Part shown: in pieces, positions 38,776 through 50,700 of the stretch
Numbering within the stretch: position 1 is the stretch's first letter
Layout of the letters: the number at the start of each line of letters is the position of its first letter
Assembly (NCBI GenBank): GCA_029931535.1
Contig: JAQPZY010001660.1
Location: forward strand, 6,456,001-6,520,000
Length of the DNA stretch: 64,000 bases
Source of the DNA: Margaritifera margaritifera
Lineage: Eukaryota; Mollusca; Bivalvia; Unionida; Margaritiferidae
Direction: 5' to 3'
Translations under genes and position numbers: made by a program
Notes under the pieces: generated by a model
What the model was told of the DNA's origin: nothing
Database searches by the model: none
The model's input: only the letters and a program-made list of their open reading frames with translations

Positions 38776-41700
38776 CATGATCTCCATAACTCTGAAACCT
38801 CTTACTGATGCTAAATTCTGAAGACAAAATATTTACTCCAAGCACTCAATCCATGTTTTGGGTTTTGAGCATGAAATTCAAGTTCTGGGTCAAAATAACA
38901 AAATTTTAAAATAGGGGCTTGGTACCACTGTATGCAAAGATTAAAGCTTACAATACAAGGTTTGTGATTTTCTAAATTTACATTGGTTTCCTCCTGCTTC
39001 TAAATTCTATCTAATGAAAGATTTGAAGTTTAAATCTTACCTGAAGGGCTTTGCTCTCCTCCATCTGTTGGATATGCTTGGTTAAAGTGGAGGTCTTTTT
39101 CCTAAAGTCATCAGTAAGCAATGCTCTGTCTTCATTCTGGGAAATGGCTGTGTCTGCAAACCATTTAGTGAAAAGAGAACTGATGTTGTTGGTCAATTCT
39201 GATGTGTAACAGTGTCATTTATATTAGAAAGTAGAATTACAGTGTCATTTATATTAGAAAGTAGAATTACAGTGTCATTTATATTAGAAAGTAGAATTAC
39301 AGTGTCATTTATATTAGAAAGTAGAATTACAGTGTCATTTATATTAGAAAGTAGAATTACAGTGTCATTTATATTAGAAAGTAGAATTACAGTGTCATTT
39401 ATATTAGAAAGTAGAATTACAGTGTCATTTATATTAGAAAGTAGAATTACAAATTTAAACAAAACATAAACAAGAGTGCCGTAAGTGGTACATTTTACAT
39501 CCACCATGAGATTACTTCATACGCAAGCCAGCCAGAAAGTTTGCCAAAAATGCAAGCTACTAATGAACTTTGGACTAGGTATATGGCATAGAAATGACTC
39601 TTCCTGGAGTCACTGTGAACTTGAGCTATGACCTTTTGAATTTAAAATCAACGGGTGTCTTCCTTGTCTTAAATGCAAGTCATCCACAAAATTTGGTCAA
39701 GGAAAATTTTTTTTTCTTTAGTCTCTATCCTTGTGACCTTTGGCCTATTCACCCAATGATTGATAGGTGCCTTTCTTGTCTCCAATGCAAGCCATCTACA
39801 AAATTTGGTCATGGCTTGTAGCATAGGACTTGAGTTATTCTGTGGAAACAGATTTTCTTCTTGGGGTCCCTCTGACCTTGACCTTTGATCTTTTAACCCC
39901 AAATTGATAGGAGCCTTCCTTGTCTCAAATATAAGCAATCAACAAAGTTGTTTAGTCAAGGCATGTGATACAGAACTTCTTAGTTCTGTGGAAATAATTG
40001 TTCCCTTTTTCAGTCCCTGTGACCATGACCTTTGACCTTATGATTCCAAAATGAATATGTGTCTTCCTCGTCTCAAATGTAAGCCATTCAAATGTTTGGT
40101 CAAAGTAGGTAATAAACAAGAGACCCATGTGGGCCTGATATCACTCACCTGATATAACTTAACAGTTGACCTTTTCAGTAAGCAGATATACATAGTAGTC
40201 TAAAAAGACATCCTATATACACTATTCTCCCAAAATTCAAATCATGATAATAAACCAAACAGATCAAAAATAAAACTTCAGTGGTAAGAAGCCCAGTCAA
40301 GCAGATTTAAGAATGTCCCATTAATATGCAATGATCTTTCTCAATATTGAAACAGAACAAAATCCTGATGATAGAAGCATATATTCCAAGTCTGATCAAA
40401 ATCAGATCATAAAATATAGCTAACAGAGTGGTAACAAGCTCAGCCAATCAGATGCTAGAGTACATGATTAATATGCATGGATGTAGCTCATCAAACCCAT
40501 CCAAATTCTTGATGATATAAGTCAATATTTCAAGTTGGATCAACATCAGATCACAAATATGGCTTCTGAGTGGTAACAAGCTTAGCCAATCAAATGCAAG
40601 ATCAACTAATTAATATGTATGCATCTCATTTATTACCAAACTTGTACAATATCTTGATGATATAAGCATAAATTCCAAGTGTGATCAAAATTGAATCATA
40701 AATATGGCCTACAGAGGGGTAACAAGCTTAGCTACTCAGATGCAAGAGCACTTCATTAATATGCATGGATCTCACTCATTATCGAACCCTCCAACATCTC
40801 AATGATATAAACATATATTCCAAGTCTGATAAAAATCGGATCAGAAATCTGGCCTCCAGAGTGGTAACAAGATCACCTAATTAATATGTATGGATTTCAC
40901 TCATCTGCCAATCAGATGTGAGATTATCTCAATAATATGCGTGGATCTTGGTCATTACAAAACCCATACAAAGTCTTGATGATATAAGCTTATATTTCAA
41001 GTTTGATTAAAAATGGGATCAGAAATATGGCTTCCAGAGTGGTGACAAACTCAGTCAATCAGAATCAAGATCACCTCATTAATATGCATGGCACTTGCTC
41101 ACTATCGAATCCATACAAGATCTTGGTGATATCAACCCATATCGCAAGTTTCATCAAAATCAGATTAGTAATATGGCTACCAGAGGGATAACAAGCTCAG
41201 CCAATCAGATGCATGATCACTTCATCAGTATACATAGATCTCACTAATTATAGAATCCATCTGAGATATTAATGATATAAGCACAGATTCCAAGTTTGAT
41301 CAAAATCAGATCTGAAATACCACCTCAGGAGAGGTAACAAGCTCAGCCAATCAGATGCAACAGCACCTAATTAATATGCAAAAATTTTGCTCATTCTCGA
41401 ACTCATCCAAGATCTTAATGATATAAGCATACTGTTAACAGAGTTACATTGCAGAAATGAAAGTGAATGTATCTGCCAATGAGGGGCTATAACTCCACAA
41501 AATAATGACATAGAATGCTGATAATCAAATTAGCCAAAGTCCTATCAATATCAAGTTGTCTACCAAATTTGGTCAAAAAATCCAATCATACATAAAGAAG
41601 TTGTTGTGCAGAAAGGAGAGTAGGTGGGTCTGACAATCAGGGGCTATCACTTTGCTAAATGATGATGCAGAATAATGAAAATGAAAATCAATCTCATTTC

Positions 41701-44700
41701 AGGCCTTAAAAAATATCAAGCTGCGTATTAAATTTGGTGGAAATCCATTAATTAAGGGAGTTATTGTGCAGAAATAAAAGCAGGTGGGTCTGACAATCAG
41801 GGGATTTATATCTGTTAAACGACTATGTAGAATGCTGACAATTGAACTCATCCAAAGTCTCTCAATATCAAGCAGCATACCAAATTTGAATGAAATGAAT
41901 AGAGCCATCAACCACAGCTATTACAGATGAAAAATAAACATAATTCTACCACAAATGACCTTGACATGATCTGATATTGTAATGCATAAACAAAAGCAAA
42001 ATCTGAAATCCAGTCACCTTGCAGTTTGATTTTTTTTGCCCCCCCCCCCCAATTAAATGGAAAGCTCTCCATGCTATGTGTGTGTAACAAAAGTTGCAAT
42101 TTCAGTGCCAGCAACCTTGAACTTAGACCTATCAGCCCCCAGAACTGATTAGGAACTGCTACTATCCAAGTGAAGAATACTTATAAAGTTTGATGAAAAT
42201 TGGCTCCATGTAAATTATGCAGAAACCAAGAAGGCAATTTCATGTCCAGTGACCTTGACCATTGATCCATCTATCACATCCTCAATGGGGCACTGCCCTT
42301 CTTCAAGTCAAATGCATATATGAAGTTGATAAAAACTGAGTGCAGGAAACTTGTGGAAAGTGGACTTTTCATGTGGAAGACAAAAATTAAATTTTAGCTC
42401 CAGTGACCTCAACCTTTGACTACTTGGCCCAAGAATCAATAAGGAGGTGCTTTGTCCAAGTGCAGAATACCTATGAAGTTTGAAGAAAACTGGATTCAGG
42501 AAACATAATTTACAGAGTGGTAAAACAAAAAACTACAATGTCCTCTCATGTGACCTTGAACTTTCACATCTTGGCCTCAAAATCAATAGGAGCTGCCCTG
42601 CCCAAGTGTAGTCTACCTGTGATGTTTGATACAATTTTGACAAAGCTAAGCTGACTTATCATGCTGAAAGAAAAATCACATTTTCAGTTCCAGTGCCCTT
42701 GACCTTGGACTTAGCAGCTCCATAATCAATAGACTTCTGCCTCTACCCTTGGAGTCTGAGGTAAAAAGACCACAACAAACCAAAGTTATGTTGTGGGAAC
42801 CACCTCATCTACAGAGAGATAGTTATTGCTATCACTATAATTAGGAAGTCATTATGTGGAAACAAAAGTTAGTGGGTCTGACCATAAGGGGTTATAACTT
42901 TGCAATATGATGACAGAATGCAGAACATGAAACTCAGAAAAGGCATGATAAATATCAAACTGCATACAAACTTTGGTTGAAATCTAATAAAAATTAAACG
43001 AGTTATAGTACAGAAATGCAAGTGGGTAGGTCAGACAATCAGGGGTCATAACTCCATTAAAAAATGAAGTAGAATGCCATTATAAATAAATAGCAGGATT
43101 TCCAAGCATCCTTTTGTATTAACCTACATCTGCATGCCTCTTTGGAATGGACAGAGGTATTTTTTATCAAATAAGTATCATTACTTTTGATTTTTTTTAA
43201 GGTTCATATTTATTAAGTTTATCTTAACAGTTAAATAAAAATTATATACTGTGCAGAGTGCATTTTTATCTGCATGACTTCGAACTAAATTGTGGGAGTT
43301 CTCACAAATCACTGCTTTCCAAGTGCGCAGATTCATAAGATTTTTGCATGAGTTGCAAATTGCAGTCCATGGCACCATCTATGTGGCAAGCTACTTACCA
43401 AATTTGGTTGAAATGCAAAAATAATTAAGGGAGTTATTGTGCAAAAATGAAAGTGGGATGGATGGATGGACAGAGAGATGGAAGAACAGAAAGGCCCAAT
43501 TTATTCTCCCAGGGAGCAGTAAATTTAGCAAAACTAAATAAACTTCGACTTATGAGGACAAGACTCTAAACTAGGTAAGTGTATTTTAGTTGATTATTTA
43601 AAAAAATTAAGAGGTTCTATCCTCTTGAATTTTTGTTTCTTTCACTGGAGTTGACAATTTTCAAATTTAATGACTTAAGCCCCAGACTCATCAAATTATT
43701 ATTATTATAAAATAGCATAGTTATTGTTACCTTCAAAATGGCTGTTCACAGTTTGAAAAGGTATTGTTTATTTATTTTAATTTCAAATTCATGAAAAAAT
43801 ATATACCAGGAACTACTGTTTAATTATTATAATTTTCTCCTATCTTATTCAGTTTAAGAATTTCATATTATATTATCTCGATTTACACTGAATCTTAATT
43901 GGCACAACAACTTCCCAAGTAGTTGCAAAATTTGGCACATTAGAAACACCAACATATTCAATTACAAGTATTTGGTTTACCATTAAAGGGCTGCACTATG
44001 GGAAGTTTTTGTTCTGGATATTCTGCTTGACTGGGCTTTTTACTACTGAAGTTATATTTTTGATCTGTTGGGTTTATTATCATTAAGATCTTGGATGGCT
44101 TCGATTATAAACAAGAGACAGTGCCTTCATATTTAGAACAAATATTTATCAGGATATAGTAAAATCGGTAAAATCAACATGATTTGAATTTTGGGAGAAT
44201 AGTTTATATAGGATGTCTTTTTAGACTACTATGTATATCTGCTTACTGAAAAGGTCAACTGTTAAGTTATATCAGGTGAGTGATCTTGCTGATATAAGTA
44301 TATATTCCAAGTGGGCCTCTTGTTTATTACTTACTTTGACCAAACATTTGGATGGCTTTCATTTGAGACAAGGAAGACACATATTCATTTTGGAATCATA
44401 AGGTCAAAGGTCATGGTCACAGGGACTGAAAAAGGGAACAATTATTTCCACAGAACTAAGAAGTTCTGTATCACATACTTGACTAAACTACTTTGTTGAT
44501 TGCTTATATTTGAGACAAGGGAGACTCCTATCTATTTTGGGGTTAAAAGATCAAAAGTCATGGTCAGAGGGACTCCAAGAAGGAAAACTGTTTCCACAGA
44601 ATAACTCGAGTCCTGTGCTACAAGCCATGACCAGGTTTTGTGGATGGCTTGCACTGGAGACAAGAAAGGCACCTATCAATTTTTGGGTGAATTGGCCAAA

Positions 44701-47700
44701 GGTCACAAGGATAGATACTGAAGAAAAACAATTGTTTCCTTGACCAAATTTTGTGGATGACTTGCATTTAAGACAAAGGAAGACACCCGTTGATTTCAAA
44801 TTCAAAAGGTCATAGCTCAAGGTCACAGTGACTCCAGGAAGAGTAATTTCTATGCCATATACCTAGTCCAAAGTTCATTAGTAACATTCATTGATTTAAT
44901 GCTAAATCACATATTTCTGCTCATTTCTTGTGTCAGAAATTAGGCTCCTTTTCTCTTTAATTCAACCTTGAAAAATGTTTCACAAGTGGCCAGTAGGGAC
45001 TTTGCACTACAATTCAGAACACAACAGAATAACCTGAAAATTCTAAATTACCAAATTTGTTGTGTTCACTGAATTAAATTGATATCTGAAATATATGATT
45101 GCCATTTATGATTCTAGCAATCACTACTTCAAACATGGTTTAGTGAACCTGGATATGACATTTGAAAAGCTGCAGGACAAATGAATGTAATAACTGGTAA
45201 GTATCTAACTTTAAAAGGGAAATTTGCTATCTTTCAATCTTTAATTCTTTCCAATTTTAGCTATTATTCTTCAGTATGGCATTTCTGTAATAAAAAGAAT
45301 ACTCTTAAGCCAGAAAATATATAACTATGAACCATAAGTTTCATCTATGAGTACGACAATAGTTGATGAATTGCTTACCGACACTCCACTTAAAACAACT
45401 TTAATCCATGGCCTTATATATGGCATGGCACCTTGTTCAAAGAAATAATTCTATTTTTTATAATTTCAGGTATGATAATATTTTGGAACTACCTTGGGTG
45501 AGAACAGAAAGGCAAGGCTTCATGATTCAGGTTTGCTGCTCCCCACAGCCTGCCTACTGAAATATGATGCGCAAAATCTTATGGTGTTTTCCAGACTGTT
45601 GTAAATATAGGAGAGGGTGACCTGTAAGTGTGGCCTATGCAATGACCTTTTTTTCTGAAAGCAGACAGCTTTTTTTGTTGTCTTTTTTTATTTTTTTTTA
45701 ATTCTTTCAGTTTTGCTGTAATTTGTACAAATTGTTAACAGCTCTTGCAGCCTAGTTTCTAAATTATTTTAGTTTTGTTAGTTTTTAACTATGCTTAATT
45801 TAGCTCGAGTCCATTGTTAGTCTTTTTATGTAGATTTGGTCTCTTATCCTGTTAAGTATTGCTGTGCCCATCCTTTTCTGTATGACATGCATTTTCATCT
45901 TTCTTTAATTTTCTTACCCCAGTTTCCATGCCTTGAACTTTAGACGTAAATTTTTAAAAAAAAGTGTGTGTGTGTTTTTCTGGTACTTGTACCATGTTAT
46001 TATATAGGTATTGTATGTATGTATTCTATGTACATGTTAACATTATTTGGGTCCTAAAATAATGTTTCAATGTCTGTTTAAATTGTTGTTCTAAATATGT
46101 CATGTATCCCTGTATGTAATGTCTCTATGCATTATATGTGATGTGTCTTTATGTCTAAAATACTCATGTTTCACTATTTGCATCTGCTTAGTTGATTAAT
46201 TGTTCGAGTAAAAGTTCTTCAGAGATAATGTTATGTCTTGGGCCCTTCAACATTATAATCAAACATGTGCAATATGGAATGAAGAGCTGACAATATTTTC
46301 ATTAGACTGAAAAGAAATAAACTGCATGTATTGATGTTTAGTGTTGACTCCTTGAGTTATTACTCCCCAAATTAACCTTCATAATTTCTGTGGCAAAACT
46401 GTAGACTTTTATTAGATCAGGTGGCTCTGTGAAACTCTACTGTTTTGATTTGTTTTGCTTTTATGTTTCTTTTTTTGTTTTAAAAGACGCAAATCCACTG
46501 GACTTTTGTTTTTGAAAATAAGCAAGTATAGTGACCATTTTTATAGGAGTATAGGACCTTGCATCTGAATATTTTTCAGTCTGTGCATTTTATTTTCAAA
46601 TGTTAGTCATACAACTTTTGCCTGTAAAAAGAAAATTCAACTTTTATTGAAAAAATTAAAATATAAATAATCCCTACATGTCCATTTAATGTGCAAACAT
46701 GGGTTCTTAAAATCCAATAAATTTGTGCAAAGTGATGATATGGCATATAAACATATTTACCTATTGCCTTCAATATATCCGCAGGTATGTTATTTCCAGC
46801 CAGTTCTATCCTTGTAATGGTTTTATTGGTCTGTAACATCTCCAGCAAAGCTCTCCCTCCCAAGAGTCCGATGTTGTTCCATCTCAAATCTGCAGATTAC
46901 AAAAATATGCAAGTTTCGTACAATGTCATATTTTATCAATATCATAATTATTAGACATTAAAATTGCAATAATCATGATAAACCAGACACTTTATTATTA
47001 TAAAAGCTTCAAAGTGATAAACTGAGGTTTAGAAACAGTTAATATTATTGTCAAAAGATCTTACTAATACTCTTAATTTGGGACCGTGGGTAATTCTTGA
47101 GTTGTATTTTTTTTAGAGGCCACTGCTACGTACACCTGAAGGCACACATTGCACCTGTTTCCATCTAAAAAAAATTGACTCTTTGGGTTTGGACATTTAT
47201 GTTACTTTACCTGTGTGGAACTATATATCTCTACCAGTAGCATCCTTCGAGGGAAGAATGGCTGTATTCCCTATATGATAAACTGCTCGTCAAATATGAA
47301 GACAGCACAACTGATGGTCATCTAATACATTACAACAACATTCAGATAAGGAAAAAAGAAAGTGACTTTTCATTACTGAGCGAAAAACTTTGGTTGCTAA
47401 ACCCATGCTTGTCTGATGGTTACCTGGGCAACAGCCACTGGACACACCAGTTTCAATTCCTGTCTCTGTGATGCTAGATCTTGGAGATAAAAACTTGAGA
47501 AGGTTGACTGTGCATGCCAGCCAATGACTTCTATTGTATCTCAGATCAAAATGTTGAGCTTAAATGCCGAAATAAATATAATCTTGTGAGTGAAAATCCC
47601 CATGAGGCATATCTGATCCTGTGATAATTCAGAATATGCCAAGCATATTACCCACTTCAGGCATGATGCCAGCGCTTGATGGGTTATATCCTCCTTTCCT

Positions 47701-50700
47701 TCCTTGACCAGAAGATATCAGGAGCCATGGCTCTTTGCCAAATTTTTAAGTAATGCTTGAGTCCACGGACCGGGTCTTGCATCACTGCCCATCTTAACAT
47801 GTCAATGGAAGAGAGAGAGAGAGAGCAAATGACCACTTTTTGGCTGGCCACAGATGGCAGCTGGTTCTTAGCTATGAAACCCAGTTGTGTAATTCGGACC
47901 ACAGAACCATCTGATCTGAACTGGAGATAATTCGGGTCCATTGAAAACATGTAAGCTCACTCACCCTGCATGCTGAGGCTATTGCTATCAGAAAGCATGT
48001 CTTGTAAGATAGTAGCTTTAATAAATTTCTGGCTAAGGGTCCCACCTTACTGGAATTGAGCCAAGTCAAAACCCATGAATGATTCCACTGAAAAAACACG
48101 GTGAATGATTTAAACCTATTCAGGTTTAAACTGGCCTTCAAGTTTGATAGGTCCTCGTCATGGCCTATATCCATTCTACCATGATACATTAATGTGCCAA
48201 AAATCACACAGTGATATCCGCTGATCATAACAGGAGCCAACCTTTCTTTCTTGAAAAGCCAGAGAAAAAAGTTAGCCAACTGAGAGATCGAAGCATTTAT
48301 ATGGATGATGTTGTTGACTCTGCACCAGTCCCTGAAAACCTGCCACTTTCCTGTATAAGCGTTCAAAGTGGGAGACCTTCTTGCTTGCAAGATTCTCTCC
48401 ATGAATGATGGCTGAAACTCCTTTTTATGCAAGGCTCTCCTGAAAAGAGCCAAGCATGAAGAAGCCTGTCTGGGCAGAGATGAAATACATTCAAGCGGGG
48501 TTGTTTGAGCACTCTGAATTTCACCAGGATTTTCCTGGGAATGTCTTTTGCTAGGTCAAGCAGATTGTTCACCCAGGACCTGTTCCATCTGTGTGGGGCC
48601 ATGAGAACCACTTTAAAAGTCTGGTCCTTGATTTTCTTAATGACTCTTGGGATCAGAGCAGTTAAAGGGAAGGTGTTGCCCCATATCCCATCACAACTGA
48701 CTGCCAGGGTGTCCATGACCCAAGCCTCTGGATCTGGAGAGATTCAGGTGGGCAGCTTGTGATTCCACCTCGTTGCAAAGAGATCTATCATCGGACACCC
48801 CAAAGTGATCCAAGAGATCTATCATCCGACACCCCCAAAGTGCTCCAATCTGCTGACAGATTGATGGGCGAAGGGACAACTTGGTGTGCCGAGTCTGGTC
48901 CATTCTGGGTCAAAACACTGAGTCTGCCAATTTTATATCTGATCTCAACTGTTATCTTGAACTGGGAGCACTAGCGTAGAAACTCCAAGACCAGGATGCA
49001 TAAATCAGGTGATTTGGTGCCCCCCCCCTCCCGTTTATGGATATAAGTGACTACTACCGAACTTTCAGGCAATTACCAGGATCACTTTCCCCCATGGCTG
49101 ATCTCTCCAACAATGAAAGGCATTCATTATAGCCTTCATTTCTAAAAGGCTTATATTAAGAGCTTCCTCTGGTCTCCAGCTGCCACTTACCGCAGTGAAG
49201 TGAGGCAAAAGGTAAACCACCAGCGAAATGAACTAGCATCCATACAAACCGTAACATCCAGTTCAGGTTTCTCCAGAGGAATTCCTGCCATGAGCCATTG
49301 CTTGCATTGCCACTCATGCAGGAATATTTTTATCTTGGTCGAGATAAAAAATGTGCTGATCTAGATGACTCGAACAAAGGCACCACTGACCAAAGAGTGT
49401 CATCTGCAGAGAGCACATAAAAAGGCAACCTAGGGAAATCAAATCTGCTGCTGCATTTAGTAAACACATAAGTTGCAGAAACTCTCTTGCGGAAATCTAT
49501 TTCCTGTTTGAGATCAATATTGAGAGCTTGACAACCCGTGCAATTCACATTTGAGGGAGATGAACAAGATTGCGATGGGTCAGAAACTCCATACCCAGAT
49601 GGAAAAAGTGTTGAGAGTGGATAAGATCCAACATCCCCAAATTCACTAGATAGACAAAGTGGGTGACAAGTGGGATAAGGCTGTACATTTCCTGCAAAAA
49701 AAAGAACTTACCAGTTGTTTCTGAAGGGTTTTGTCAAGGTATACTGAAGCTGCTGTCGATAAGGTGGTCCTGAATGAGGAGATGACACAGTTGACTGTCT
49801 TTGTAAATACCCATGGGCTGAGATTGAGGCCAAAAGGCAAAGCTCAACATTGATAAATTGTTCCTTGGAAGAAGAACTGAATGAACTTGTGAGAAGTTGG
49901 ATAGATAGGGACAAGTAAGCATCAGTCACATCTAAACTGATCACAAACTCTTTCCTCTTGATGGAAAGGCAAATTGCTTGCGACGTGTCCATCTTAAACT
50001 TCAGTGCTAATACGTATCTGCTGAGCTCGCTGAGATCTATCTCTGGTCTGAGTTTGCCATTATCTTTTGGCACCAGAAAAGCCTTGAAAAAAACCCTGGA
50101 GAGTTCAGTTTGTGAACTCTCTCCACAGATACTTGGAGAGTAATGAAGTGATCCCCTCCATTAAAATCTCTGCCTTCATATGATCAGATGGGATCTACGT
50201 CAATGAAGAGGGAAATAAAAGGGGAGGGGGGCTGGATAAACAAAATCTGAAGCCCCTCAAAGACTGCTTGGATCACCCATACATTGCATGGAAAAAGGCT
50301 GATCCAAGCTTGATGAAAATGGAGAAGTCTGGCACCAACTGGAATATTCTCTGTGGGCAGTGGGATTATTAAGCCATTGCCAGTTGTTGGAGGTTTGAGG
50401 AAAGAGAAACTTTGTTCCTTTCCCCATTATTAAATTACTTCTGAGACTGAAAAGTCTGTTGCAATCTGAAACCAAGTTGTGGATGAACCTGCTGTTGTCA
50501 AGTTGGATGTGGCCACCTATCCCTCTGCCTCTAATCATCTTTCTGTTTATCAGAGAATGTTGAGGTTGAAAAGGCGGCAGGGATAAAGAGAGATGGAGGG
50601 ACACCTCTTGTGCTGCCTACTTCTGCACATCCTCCATGTGGTCCCCAAACAACAGTGGTGAACCAAACAGAAAAGATTGTGAAGCTAAAGAGTGATGAAA

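Larger units (their letters stand above)
39555..44885. mobile_element. 5.3-kb foldback-like structure with long inverted arms
   Basis: The left arm (about 39555-40312) and right arm (about 44018-44885) are inverted copies. The left begins ctaatgaactttggactagg and the right ends cctagtccaaagttcattag. Further matched pairs are tggaaataattgttcccttt with its inverse near 44440, and gttgaccttttcagtaagca with its inverse near 44245. The right arm carries an insertion of about 95 bp near 44090-44190 and a ~27-bp one near 44285. Arm similarity by eye is roughly 90%. The 3.7-kb interior holds two older repeat families. No transposase was seen, so a foldback-type transposon or an inverted duplication are both possible. 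Confidence 0.8.

Noticed and set aside
39193..39507. Open frames of 85-104 codons on both strands with 10-residue repeats
   Set aside because: They are the direct result of a perfect 30-bp array without stops. There is no start context, splice link or protein-like composition.
45118..45570. Nested plus-strand gene with two exons (45118-45197 and 45471-45560)
   Set aside because: Splice-like signals are present, but the only frame that joins them has a TGA in the first exon and no start codon. Family unknown.
47684..48453. Host tyrosine recombinase or integrase gene
   Set aside because: The linked RT, RNase H, gag and terminal repeat show that it belongs to a DIRS retroelement, and the frame is shifted.
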